Source: Arenibacter antarcticus (GTDB taxonomy: Bacteria; Bacteroidota; Bacteroidia; Flavobacteriales; Flavobacteriaceae). Taken from it: a DNA stretch of 64,000 bases. The stretch is taken from positions 4,326,001-4,390,000 of the forward strand of contig NZ_CP166679.1 in NCBI RefSeq assembly GCF_041320605.1, written 5' to 3'. Below, piece by piece: positions 37,173 to 45,937 of this stretch. A program made the position numbers and the translations under genes. A model generated the notes under the pieces. It had not been told where the DNA came from, ran no database searches, and was given only the letters and a program-made list of their open reading frames with translations. How positions within the stretch are numbered: position 1 is the first letter of the stretch; each line of letters opens with the position of its first letter.

Positions 37173-37716
37173 AAGAAAAGCGTTAAAAATTACAGCTGGT
37201 GTGTTTGCAGGAACAATTATTGGCTCCGACTATTTTCTATTGGGCTGTGCGCCGGATCCGAAAATGGAGGAGTTGCTCACCAAAGAGGAGGTTCTTTTTT
37301 TGGATGACGTAGGGGAAACCATTCTTCCGGAAAGCAGTAAATCTCCTGGTGCCAAAACGGCCAAGATTGGGTTATTTATGAAGTCAATTGTAGAAGACTG
37401 CTATACCGCTACGGAGCAAAAAATATTTAAAAACGGTATACTCCATTTAAATAAATTGTCTGAGAAAAGATTCGGCAATTCTTTTCGGGAGCTTACACTG
37501 GATGAAAGGCATCTGTTGCTGGTGGATTTGGATAATGAAGTATCAAAAATAAAAGCGAACCACGAAGTCCATTATTTCACCATGATAAAACAACTTACTA
37601 TTTGGGGATATTTTACTTCAGAACCAGGTACCACACAAGCACTGCGATATAATCCTATCCCTGGAAGGTATAATGGATGTGTACCCTATAAAAATGGTGA
37701 AAAGGCATGGGCCTAA
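37165..37716 (+). CDS. Gluconate 2-dehydrogenase subunit 3-like protein
   Basis: Protein of 183 residues in the family of the small gamma subunit of membrane-bound gluconate dehydrogenases. The N-terminus MDRRKALKITAGVFAGTIIG has an RRxxLK twin-arginine-like motif followed by a hydrophobic stretch; a Cys in FLLGC could be a lipidation site. Family text: LTKEEVLFLDDVGETILPES and GAKTAKIGLFMKSIVEDCYT, and near the end YFTSEPGTTQALRYNPIPGR. It is the last gene of the GMC operon. It likely escorts the flavoprotein to the periplasm and links it to the electron chain; no cytochrome subunit gene is adjacent. Confidence 0.88.
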   Translation: MDRRKALKITAGVFAGTIIGSDYFLLGCAPDPKMEELLTKEEVLFLDDVGETILPESSKSPGAKTAKIGLFMKSIVEDCYTATEQKIFKNGILHLNKLSEKRFGNSFRELTLDERHLLLVDLDNEVSKIKANHEVHYFTMIKQLTIWGYFTSEPGTTQALRYNPIPGRYNGCVPYKNGEKAWA

Positions 37717-37744
37717 TAGGCCTATTTTCCATCCCAATAGATAG

Positions 37745-37770
37745 TCCAAAATAGGAATCTCCATTTTGGA
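37745..37770. terminator. Weak hairpin between convergent genes
   Basis: TCCAAAAT (37745-37752) pairs with ATTTTGGA (37763-37770), an 8-bp stem with a 10-base loop, between the ends of the GMC operon and the NagB-like gene. It lacks a GC-rich core and a clear T-tract, so it is only a possible bidirectional terminator. Confidence 0.3.
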
Positions 37771-37877
37771 AATCCAGGTGCAGAAAGCTTACCTAATTCC
37801 TCCGTTTATTGGTACACAACACAGAGCAACATCTTTGATTTTCCAGTACTTTGAAAACTATTTATATTTTTATGCAG

Positions 37878-38597
37878 TTATTTGATATGAATGTCTTCTT
37901 CATTTATCAAACAAGTTGTGTTGGCATGTAACCACAGGAAAGAAGCCGGTAACTGGGTCGTTATTTTTTGGGATAAAAATTCCTTTGCTATCTTACTTTT
38001 ATCAGGACCGGTCAACAAAATAAGTATTTGTTTAGACTGTAAGATATCACCCATTCCGATAGTAAGGCCAAAGCTTGGTTTAGGGTGTGCTTTTACCGCC
38101 ATGGAATGCTTAAGGGAACTTTTGGAAAGAGTAGCGATATGGCAGCCTGGATTTAAATAATTTCCGGGTTCATTAAAAGCGATATGTCCATTAATACCAA
38201 GACCCAAAATGCATAGATCAATGGGCCCCTTTTTCTTTACTAAATTCGATATTCTTTCACATTCCTCTTTTTTATCAATTGGATTGCTATTAAAGGAGAT
38301 ATATTTTGAGGAAGAGATTTTTAAAGGCTCGATCAACATTTTCTGGAGGAAAGTTTCACATGAATTGGGATGGTCCATTTCTATTCCACCCCATTCATCT
38401 AATTTTAAAATATTGAGCTTTCCGAAAATTTCAGGATTATCGATGGATCTTTCGGTTAATGTTTGATACGTTTTTACTGTTGAATTACCGCTTGCCGTAC
38501 AAATTAAACTATCAGGTTTTTTTATTAAAGTAGAAAAAATTAGGTTGGCAGCCTTCTTGCTCAGTAAGTTACTGTTCGTAAATGACTCGATTTTCAT
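37878..38597 (-). CDS. NagB/AgaI-family hexosamine-6-phosphate deaminase/isomerase
   Basis: Cytoplasmic protein of 239 residues in the glucosamine-6-phosphate deaminase family. The catalytic region is intact: LKLDEWGGIEMDHPNSCETF with the proton-shuttling Asp, and CILGLGINGHIAFNEPGNYL with the catalytic His and Glu. The DEW form and length resemble galactosamine-6-phosphate isomerase or other NagB paralogues rather than classical 260-residue NagB. It would convert an amino-sugar (or keto) hexose phosphate to a ketohexose phosphate with release of ammonia. It is convergent with the GMC operon and not obviously part of another operon. Confidence 0.82.
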   Translation of the reverse strand: MKIESFTNSNLLSKKAANLIFSTLIKKPDSLICTASGNSTVKTYQTLTERSIDNPEIFGKLNILKLDEWGGIEMDHPNSCETFLQKMLIEPLKISSSKYISFNSNPIDKKEECERISNLVKKKGPIDLCILGLGINGHIAFNEPGNYLNPGCHIATLSKSSLKHSMAVKAHPKPSFGLTIGMGDILQSKQILILLTGPDKSKIAKEFLSQKITTQLPASFLWLHANTTCLINEEDIHIK

Positions 38598-38834
38598 AAT
38601 TCATTATGTTTTTAAAGAATCAAAGTTCAACATTTCCTTTTCCAAAAATAATCTTTAAGTTTAAACAAATTTCACATATAAATGAGTTTCTGGATTTAAT
38701 CGAAGCTTCAAAGAATAGTTGTCGCACCGTATCGATTAAACCGAACAAAAAAAATAAACCGAGTTAGATATTTATTTTCTTGGGCAAATTAAACTTAGAA
38801 TAAAAATATTCGCACCTCTATAATTACTAGTAAA

Positions 38835-38850
38835 CTCCTTTAGGAAGGAG
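38835..38850 (-). terminator. Hairpin after the PepSY gene
   Basis: CTCCTT (38835-38840) pairs with AAGGAG (38845-38850) around a 4-base loop. On the minus strand it falls just after the PepSY gene's stop codon and is followed by TTTACTAGTAATTAT, so it may end the SusC-SusD-PepSY transcript. Short stem, modest confidence. Confidence 0.4.
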
Positions 38851-38854
38851 GTAC

Positions 38855-40090
38855 CTACTTCTTCTTTTTCTTCTTTGTTTTTTTTATTTTATTGATCCAG
38901 ATTAGTGTTCCAGTAATAGGTAAGCTGGTGGCTATAAGGCATGAAATGAAATAAAGCAACTTACTGAACGAACCATAAACATCACCAATATGCAATGCTT
39001 TAATTGACCCAGACACTCTCTCTTTAAAAGGTTTTGCAATAAAGACATCCAATTCCTTGATGGCCTTGGTGCTTAAATCCAGTACTATCTTATCGGAGGC
39101 AGCTGGCGAGAAAAAACCAGATCGCTTTTTACTAATACTGATTTCACTAGCCCCATTTTGGAGCATATTTATACTGTAATCACCAGAATAATCCAATTCT
39201 GAGTCTACGACAAACAAATAATCGGCTAGCGGGAATATTCCAGATTCTTGTTTCAAAGGGGTTGTACTTTTATTTTCCAAACGAATAGCGGGTTTACCTT
39301 CTTGGCGTTCCTTATAAGTGCCTAAACTTTTCTGTAATGCTTCCCTATACCAAGGAAAAGACCAAAATGGCCCGGTAACTCCCATCAGAAACAAGATAAC
39401 AGCAGCGTAAAGTGCCAATGTGTTGTGCAGGTCATGATTAATACGCTTCCAATTACCGCTGAATTTTATTTTCAGGCCCTGCCGCCAGTACTTCGCTTTT
39501 CGTGGTATCCATATCACAATTCCTGTTAAGACCCCTAGGGTAAATAATATGGTAGCTGTTCCTGTAATATAACTACCAAGGGTACGATTTTCCAAGCCCG
39601 ATATTATAGGCTTTTCTATTTTGTCTAATAGTAACCAACGGTGAAGGCTGAATACATTCCCCATAAAACGTACCACGGCATTATCTTCCTTACTGTCTCC
39701 AAGAAAATCCCCGGTATAAGGGTTAAAAAAATAAGTGGTTCCAAAACGCCCTCGGTCCCCTTCTTTTTTAGCGACCACCTGAAGGCTGCGATTAGCATCC
39801 GAGAAAATTTTCAACCCGGTAATATTTCCTTGAATAACTGAGTTTCCTTTTTGCAATATGGTTTCAATGGGCAAAGCTTCCTTTCCTTTCGGAACAGATA
39901 CCCTGTAGAGATGGGAAGCACTCCATTCTCTGATTTCCGTATTATAGACATATAGCGTTCCTGTAAAACATACAACCAACAGTACCAGTCCACTGATCAA
40001 TCCTACCCAAAGGTGAATGTCGTTTAAAAATTTCCTAATCCTGATCCAGCTATTTGTCTTTACTTGTCTCGTCATAATGGTATGGTGCAA
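38855..40090 (-). CDS. PepSY-associated membrane protein (iron-uptake reductase-like)
   Basis: Inner-membrane protein of 411 residues with four helices. Helix 1 is in KFLNDIHLWVGLISGLVLLV, with the conserved His of the PepSY_TM family; others are near 185-205 (TGTATILFTLGVLTGIVIWI), 235-255 (HNTLALYAAVILFLMGVTGP) and 380-402 (LLYFISCLIATSLPITGTLI). A His in INHDLHNTLAL could bind haem. The C-terminus is Lys-rich. Such proteins commonly accompany siderophore receptors and are thought to help reduce ferric siderophores (for example FoxB/PiuB types). Here it follows the SusD/SusC pair. An ATG at 40075 is an alternative start. Confidence 0.85.
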   Translation of the reverse strand: MHHTIMTRQVKTNSWIRIRKFLNDIHLWVGLISGLVLLVVCFTGTLYVYNTEIREWSASHLYRVSVPKGKEALPIETILQKGNSVIQGNITGLKIFSDANRSLQVVAKKEGDRGRFGTTYFFNPYTGDFLGDSKEDNAVVRFMGNVFSLHRWLLLDKIEKPIISGLENRTLGSYITGTATILFTLGVLTGIVIWIPRKAKYWRQGLKIKFSGNWKRINHDLHNTLALYAAVILFLMGVTGPFWSFPWYREALQKSLGTYKERQEGKPAIRLENKSTTPLKQESGIFPLADYLFVVDSELDYSGDYSINMLQNGASEISISKKRSGFFSPAASDKIVLDLSTKAIKELDVFIAKPFKERVSGSIKALHIGDVYGSFSKLLYFISCLIATSLPITGTLIWINKIKKTKKKKKK

Positions 40091-40157
40091 TTGATTTAAA
40101 AAAAAATAGGAAAGCCTTAAAAACCACCTTATTCGATAGTCATAAGTTTGATTAATT

Positions 40158-41675
40158 CTAAAGCATCCACCAAATTTTATTCTCAGTAATCATGTCCGAC
40201 CCTTGAAGTTCTACCTGTGCATTATTTGTACCCCTTTCTGTCTCTGGGTACATTAATCTAAGTGGGCGTCCAGAAACGCCAGAGGCGGCAGTTTTAGGGA
40301 AATTGGGTAAGCCCAACCTTCTATAATCGTTCCAAGCTTCAATACTGGAGACACTGTTTAGCGCGAGCCATTTTTGTTCTATTAGCAAATTCAATTGAGT
40401 TCCTGAATGTTCAAAATTCCTCACTTGCGTTTCGGTATAAACTAAGGCATCCGTATCTGCAACTTTTAAGTAATCCATAGAGGACAAAATGCCATTTTGG
40501 TAGTAATCGATAACGTCTCCGGCTATCCATCCCCTATATGCGGCTTCAGCTTGTAAAAATTGTGATTCAAAACCAGTCATAAGTATACTTCCTTGATCAA
40601 TTCCATGTAACAATCCCGTAGCTACGCCATTATTTTCTTGTGGACCTTTTAGAACCGAAGTATTTTGTCTTGCATATTCAGGATTCCCCGCATCTGGATT
40701 TCCGAAAATCACTCCATTAATTTCGCCGTTTGTCTCTTGATAAATTTTAGACAAACGAGGATCATCTAGATTCTTTAATGTGTTGACCAGATAAAGGGTT
40801 GGCCTTAAGTTTTGATGGTTGGCGGTACTGTTTCCCTGTACGTCTCGGTAATAATTGGTCCAGAATGGATTTAATTTCCCATCGGTATTCAAATAACCTG
40901 GATTTACTAGAGCATGTTCTTTAGGGCCTAAAAATCCAGATCCCTCCGAGGTAATACTTGCTATTTCCGACTGTAAATATGCCAGATCCACTTTCTCACT
41001 TTGCCTGATCAGGGCCCTTAGTTTTATGGTATTTCCAAATTTGGCCCAAAGATCTTTTTTACCTCCAAAAAGCACATCTCCATGATTCATTGTGGGTATC
41101 ATATCAGAAGCCTTAACATCCAAAATACCATCCGTAATTAAATTGATGCTTTTTTTGTAGACTTCCTGTCCAGATTCATAGACTGGATTAAGGTGAATAT
41201 TACCACTTGCTGCTTGGTCGAAAGGAATATTGTTATAAAAATCCACCAACCTTAAAAATAGCCAGCCCTGCATAATTTTTGCACTACCAGTATAAAATAA
41301 ATCGCCAATTTTGGAGGCTTCCTCCTCTATCAATTTAAAATATAGGATGTTGTTATACCCATTCTCCCAGACAGGAATACCGTCCCTTTGGCTACGGATG
41401 CCGGGGCCATTATATGTTTTTAAATCATAATATAAATTGGCACCATCATTATTGGTTCCCCAATAGCCTCCCCAAAAGGCCCCAATCTGGTTAATTTGCC
41501 CCACCTCCTGATTTACGGTAGAAACTAAGGCCGCTGGAAGCTTTGCCTCTAAAGGCAAGTTCTCATTAATGGGTTTATTGGGATTGCTGTTTACGTCTAG
41601 GAAAGAATCACATGATCCCAGAAAGAATATCGAAACAACCAATAGTGTAGAAAAAAGAAATTTATTTTTTAGCAT
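40158..41675 (-). CDS. SusD/RagB-family outer-membrane lipoprotein
   Basis: Surface substrate-capture lipoprotein of 505 residues. The lipoprotein signal ends FFLGSCDSFLDVNSNPNKP with lipidated Cys near residue 22, and the DVN-x-NP motif is typical of the SusD_2 subgroup. TPR-like helical text follows (KIMQGWLFLRLVDFYNNIPF; SQFLQAEAAYRGWIAGDVID; IEQKWLALNSVSSIEAWNDY). It works as the lid of the SusC channel encoded just upstream (18-base gap). Its neighbours (PepSY protein, PchR-like regulator) suggest the cargo is a metal complex or peptide rather than starch; this is inferred. Confidence 0.93.
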   Translation of the reverse strand: MLKNKFLFSTLLVVSIFFLGSCDSFLDVNSNPNKPINENLPLEAKLPAALVSTVNQEVGQINQIGAFWGGYWGTNNDGANLYYDLKTYNGPGIRSQRDGIPVWENGYNNILYFKLIEEEASKIGDLFYTGSAKIMQGWLFLRLVDFYNNIPFDQAASGNIHLNPVYESGQEVYKKSINLITDGILDVKASDMIPTMNHGDVLFGGKKDLWAKFGNTIKLRALIRQSEKVDLAYLQSEIASITSEGSGFLGPKEHALVNPGYLNTDGKLNPFWTNYYRDVQGNSTANHQNLRPTLYLVNTLKNLDDPRLSKIYQETNGEINGVIFGNPDAGNPEYARQNTSVLKGPQENNGVATGLLHGIDQGSILMTGFESQFLQAEAAYRGWIAGDVIDYYQNGILSSMDYLKVADTDALVYTETQVRNFEHSGTQLNLLIEQKWLALNSVSSIEAWNDYRRLGLPNFPKTAASGVSGRPLRLMYPETERGTNNAQVELQGSDMITENKIWWML

Positions 41676-41693
41676 GATAAAATTGTATAAAAA

Positions 41694-44600
41694 TTAAAAC
41701 TGAGCATTAATGGTAAGACCTAGATTGCGCATTGGAGGAATCTGCCTAAAACTGTAGTATCCATCAGTGCTATTATAGAGATATTCTGGGTCACCAATAT
41801 TGTTGCTAGAATGAGTAATAACAAACAAATTGCTCGCTACTACGCCTAAACTAACCGATTGAAACACCTTTTTACTCCCTAAAAGAGATTCGGGTAAACG
41901 ATAGCTTAGGTTCACTTCTCTAAGCTTAAAGAAATCTGCTTTGGCGGCTGTGTTACGTTGTACCGACCCCTGTTTGGCCCAGAATTCCTTTCCGCCTCCA
42001 GAGGTAGTTAAATTGGAATTATGAACATACTCTCCGGGGGCTGTTTCAATTACCGATCCAGGCCACACAAACGCTTCGCGGTTGTATTCCGCAGTGAGGG
42101 GATGCGTTCCAAATTCGAACATAGGCGGAATGGTTTCCGAATAGAACCAGGCTCCCATACGTCCATCAAACTGTAAGCCCAAACTAAAATTCCGGTAGGT
42201 AACCATAGAATTAATCCCAATCATATGGGGAGGTACCATGGGTCCTAATAGCGTATTGTCCACTGCAATTATAGGATCCCCTGTTTGCGCATCTACCACC
42301 ACATTCCCATTGGGGTCGCGCTGATAATCACTCACCCATAAGCTAGGAAATTGTTCCCCTACAAAAGCATAGGATTGTCTGAAATTCTGACGAAAGGGAG
42401 CATCGCCATAAAGTTCCTTCACTACATTTTTGGTATAACTATAATTAATGCCCAAATTCCATTTTAAATCCCTACTCTTTATAATGTCGCTACTAACACT
42501 TAGTTCTATGATATTATTGGTCATCCGCCCCGAATTCACGAGCATGGCATTATATCCAGTGGCACGGGAAACATTGGCATTGGAAATCTGGCCATCGGAA
42601 TCAGAATACACATAGGTCGCCTCCAATTGTAGCCGTTGATTAAATAGGCCCAACTGCACTCCCGTCTCATATGAAGTAACAAATTCTGGCTCTATATCCG
42701 GATTGGGATTTACTAGATTGGGTAAAAATCCGATGGTATTTCCAAAAGGAAAACCATTGGATTGAGAATAGGCATTATTAAGTTGATAAGGTGCCAAAGT
42801 AACATTTCCGGTCCTGTTCCACGACCCATATATCTTGGCAAATGATAATTTTCCCGATTTTCGCAAAGAAGGAATCGCTTCCGACAAAATAAATGATGCA
42901 CTTACGCCTGGATAAAAATAAGACCTATGCGCTTTGCTTAGGGTAGAGATCCAATCGTTCCTCCCAGTAAGGGTAAGGAAGGCGAAATCTTTATATCCAG
43001 TAACCCATTCACTATACACACCAAAAGACCGTTGTTCCGTGATAGATGTCCCACCTCCCAATTCCCCGGCACGACTTTCAGGGTTAATAATATCGGGATA
43101 TAGTAGGTTACTGGCAGAGATGTTTTGGCTCTTTCTATAATCTGTACGAAGATTATGACCAAGTAAAACTCGCGTTTTAACATCCCCGATCTCCTTCTTT
43201 ACGTTTAAAACCAAGTCACTGTTAAATCTTCGATAGAACAGGCTCCCGTCATCAACGGAACCTAGGGTATTCCGAGTGCCTTCCGCTTCAAATTTTCGGG
43301 TATAATTACGAGTTTCATCCGTATCGCTGTAGAATCCGGCCCTGTACATTACTTCTGCCCAAGGCGCTAAATCATAATTCAACTCAATTTTCCCATTTAA
43401 TACCTGTTGGTTGCTTTGATCACGGATATTATCGATCAAGAAATAAGGATTCCTGTACCATCCTCCATTAGGGATAAAGTAATTGTTCGGATTTCCGGGC
43501 GAATTTGGACTTTCCCAATCCTTGATCAGACCATAATCAAAATTAGCAGGATAACGGTAGGCACTGATCCATGGACCATCGGGGGTAATGTCTTTTTTAT
43601 TTTGTATGAAATTAATGTTGTAGGCCGTACGCAGCCTCCCAAAATTTCGAGTACCGTTAAAACGAAGATTCGTCCTGTTATTTTTATCCTTCGGAATTAC
43701 ACCTGTCTGTTTTACATGTTGTGCAGATAAAAAATAAGTACTTATATCATCCCCTCCCGAAAAAGAAATATCGTTCTGAACATTAACACCGGTTTCAAAT
43801 AAATTTATTCTGTTATCCGATGAAGGCGCAGCATAGGTAATCATAGGTTGATCCCCATTAGGTAAGAGATTGCCAAATGGTTTTAAAGAACCATCAAAGG
43901 CCGGTCCCCAAGACTCAAAGGTGGTTGGACTGTATACCCCATTAAAACCTTGACCATAAGTGGTTTGGGCCTCGGGTAAAGAATATACATTAGAAAAAGT
44001 GGTTGTATTGGAAAATGAAATCACTCCTTTCCCTGTTTTGCCCTTTTTGGTAGTTATCATAATGGCGCCATTAACCCCTTCAGAACCATAAAGTGCCGCA
44101 GCATTCGCTCCTTTTAACACCGTAATACTCTCAATATCATTGGGATTAAGTCGACCTATACTCGGAATAGGCACTCCGTCTACAACATATATAGGTTCGT
44201 TATTAGACCTTCCATCTATTCCCTTACCTCGTTGTAGGGATCGCGTTCCTCTAAGAACAATCTGAGCAGCAGGATCTACCTTACTATCGTACTGATTAAT
44301 ACGGAGTCCGGCTACTTTACTTGCCAAGCCAAAAATGGGATTGACTACCCTAGCTTGATTTAGATCGCTTGATTTTACTAATTGGGAAGAAGAACCCAGT
44401 TCCTTGGCGTGCCGTTTTATACCTAACGCTCCAGTAACTTCTACTCCTAATAATTGGGTTATATCCTCTTCCAGGATAATGGTTATCAGAGATTCATCAT
44501 TAGGTACCATAAAAGCCTGTTCCTTAAATCCAAGATAACGAACCACTAAGGATTGCCCGGGCAGGGCATACATTCTAAATTGCCCATCAAAATCCGTCAC

Positions 44601-44753
44601 TGTGGAAGTATCTCCATTTAGGGATTGTACAGTAGCACCGGGTAAGGGCATATCGTTAAACGCATCTAGGACCATTCCGTTAACGTGGACTTTTTGAGCC
44701 TGTACGAGGGTTACACTCATTAAAATTAAAAGTTGAAATAAATATTTTCTCAT
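41694..44753 (-). CDS. SusC/RagA-family TonB-dependent receptor
   Basis: Outer-membrane 22-strand barrel of 1019 residues. Signal peptide MRKYLFQLLILMSVTLVQAQ; carboxypeptidase-regulatory-like domain at about 22-105 (VNGMVLDAFNDMPLPGATVQ); plug at about 115-235 (VDPAAQIVLRGTRSLQRGKG, PIYVVDGVPIPSIGRLNPND and AAALYGSEGVNGAIMITTKKG); then the barrel, ending in phenylalanine. There is no STN domain, so it is not controlled through FecR. It pairs with the SusD gene downstream. It is divergent from an AraC-type regulator, and a palindrome resembling a DtxR-type box lies in its leader, both pointing to control by metal status. Confidence 0.95.
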   Translation of the reverse strand: MRKYLFQLLILMSVTLVQAQKVHVNGMVLDAFNDMPLPGATVQSLNGDTSTVTDFDGQFRMYALPGQSLVVRYLGFKEQAFMVPNDESLITIILEEDITQLLGVEVTGALGIKRHAKELGSSSQLVKSSDLNQARVVNPIFGLASKVAGLRINQYDSKVDPAAQIVLRGTRSLQRGKGIDGRSNNEPIYVVDGVPIPSIGRLNPNDIESITVLKGANAAALYGSEGVNGAIMITTKKGKTGKGVISFSNTTTFSNVYSLPEAQTTYGQGFNGVYSPTTFESWGPAFDGSLKPFGNLLPNGDQPMITYAAPSSDNRINLFETGVNVQNDISFSGGDDISTYFLSAQHVKQTGVIPKDKNNRTNLRFNGTRNFGRLRTAYNINFIQNKKDITPDGPWISAYRYPANFDYGLIKDWESPNSPGNPNNYFIPNGGWYRNPYFLIDNIRDQSNQQVLNGKIELNYDLAPWAEVMYRAGFYSDTDETRNYTRKFEAEGTRNTLGSVDDGSLFYRRFNSDLVLNVKKEIGDVKTRVLLGHNLRTDYRKSQNISASNLLYPDIINPESRAGELGGGTSITEQRSFGVYSEWVTGYKDFAFLTLTGRNDWISTLSKAHRSYFYPGVSASFILSEAIPSLRKSGKLSFAKIYGSWNRTGNVTLAPYQLNNAYSQSNGFPFGNTIGFLPNLVNPNPDIEPEFVTSYETGVQLGLFNQRLQLEATYVYSDSDGQISNANVSRATGYNAMLVNSGRMTNNIIELSVSSDIIKSRDLKWNLGINYSYTKNVVKELYGDAPFRQNFRQSYAFVGEQFPSLWVSDYQRDPNGNVVVDAQTGDPIIAVDNTLLGPMVPPHMIGINSMVTYRNFSLGLQFDGRMGAWFYSETIPPMFEFGTHPLTAEYNREAFVWPGSVIETAPGEYVHNSNLTTSGGGKEFWAKQGSVQRNTAAKADFFKLREVNLSYRLPESLLGSKKVFQSVSLGVVASNLFVITHSSNNIGDPEYLYNSTDGYYSFRQIPPMRNLGLTINAQF

Positions 44754-44767
44754 AAAATTGGGTGTTA

Positions 44768-44784
44768 TTTAGATTTAGTCTAAA
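44768..44784. promoter_or_regulatory. Dyad TTTAGA-N5-TCTAAA in the SusC leader, candidate metal-repressor site
   Basis: Perfect 6-bp inverted repeat with a 5-base spacer, 15-31 bases upstream of the SusC start codon. Its TTAG/CTAA outer halves resemble the dyad between the DtxR-type gene and the di-heme operon (46642-46657), though the spacer between those halves is 7 here and 6 there. Confidence 0.4.
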
Positions 44785-44802
44785 AAAGCTTAATTTTGAA
44801 GC

Positions 44803-44821
44803 GACAAAAATATTGTTGTCA
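44803..44821. promoter_or_regulatory. Divergent promoter region of susC and the AraC gene
   Basis: Read on the minus strand, 44805-44812 is TATTTTTG, matching TAnnTTTG, a likely -7 box for the SusC gene. The same bases lie in a near-palindrome GACAA-N-AATATT-N-TTGTC, which could be a site for the AraC-type regulator encoded 12 bases to the right. Confidence 0.4.
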
Positions 44822-44832
44822 ATTCAATTAGA

Positions 44833-45852
44833 ATGACGAAAAAGGGAGTATCAATGACGAAAAAGGGAATACCTGTAGAAAAAAAGTTTAATAGTCTATT
44901 GAATGACTATCAAGGTGACGATAAAGGTTTTATTGTAAACAAAAGTGAAGACCTCTCATCTCACCCTAAATATAGGGACTTGGATAGTGCAAATTTAACA
45001 GGACATGAGTTTCTATCGGATAGGATTTATTATTGCAATTGTAGAAAATCGGGAAATTTAAATAAAACTTTTACTATAGATTGTAATGAGAATTATATAC
45101 AGCTTTTTATGGGACTAAAAGGTTCTCTAAGAATTTCTGATGGAAAAGGTGCTTTTATTGATATCCTTCCTAATACGGTACAGTTAGTGAAATACTCCTG
45201 TGGGCAGATACAAATAACTGAATTATCTGAAGGAAATGTAGAGGCATTTATTATCAATATTCACAACAGCGTAATCAGTCCTGAAAAAGCTTATTTTGAA
45301 AACATATTATCCTTTGCCAAACACTCCCCTTCCTCCACTATCAATACTTTTTCCGATTGCCCATTTCTTATTGATTATAGAATGCGCCAAATTGTAGAAG
45401 AGCTGGCCTACAAAAAATATACAGGTTGCTTTTTAGAACACTATATCGAAATTAAAGTTTTAGAGCTTTTACTATTATATATAAGCGAATGGAACCACTC
45501 CATGTCTCAATCCGCACCAGAAAACCTGTCTGAAGATAATCGAATCCCAAAGCAGATGGCTCTGGCACGGAAATTATTGCTGGCTAATCTTTCCGAAACA
45601 CCAAGCCTCAAATCATTAGCAACTGCAGTAGGCACCAATGAATATTACCTGAAAGTACATTTCAAGGCACATTTTGGAAATTCTGTTATGGCGTACCTTA
45701 GGGAATACAAAATGGGAAAGGCAAAAAAGCTCCTATTAGAATCGGATCGTAAGATCACAGACATAGCCGAAAGTTTAGGATACAAATATGCCACCCATTT
45801 TTCAGCTGCATTTAAAAAACACTACGGTAAACTCCCTACAGATTATAGGTAA
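44833..45852 (+). CDS. AraC-family regulator, PchR-like
   Basis: Transcription regulator of 339 residues with an N-terminal ligand domain and a C-terminal double helix-turn-helix at about 245-339: TPSLKSLATAVGTNEYYLKV, then HFGNSVMAYLREYKMGKAKK, then RKITDIAESLGYKYATHFSA. The GTNEYYLK form with an F-x-x-x-FG segment is that of PchR, the ferripyochelin-responsive activator. It is divergent from the SusC-SusD-PepSY operon and probably activates it. The first 14 codons are a tandem duplication: MTKKGVS followed by MTKKGIP, giving two possible ATG starts (44833 and 44854). Confidence 0.9.
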   Translation: MTKKGVSMTKKGIPVEKKFNSLLNDYQGDDKGFIVNKSEDLSSHPKYRDLDSANLTGHEFLSDRIYYCNCRKSGNLNKTFTIDCNENYIQLFMGLKGSLRISDGKGAFIDILPNTVQLVKYSCGQIQITELSEGNVEAFIINIHNSVISPEKAYFENILSFAKHSPSSTINTFSDCPFLIDYRMRQIVEELAYKKYTGCFLEHYIEIKVLELLLLYISEWNHSMSQSAPENLSEDNRIPKQMALARKLLLANLSETPSLKSLATAVGTNEYYLKVHFKAHFGNSVMAYLREYKMGKAKKLLLESDRKITDIAESLGYKYATHFSAAFKKHYGKLPTDYR

Positions 45853-45937
45853 TAATATACGGAGTTTCTAGATTTAAATTACACTAGCCCTACTCTAAAA
45901 GCGTTTCAATAGAAATAGAGGTCGTACTATAAATGCG

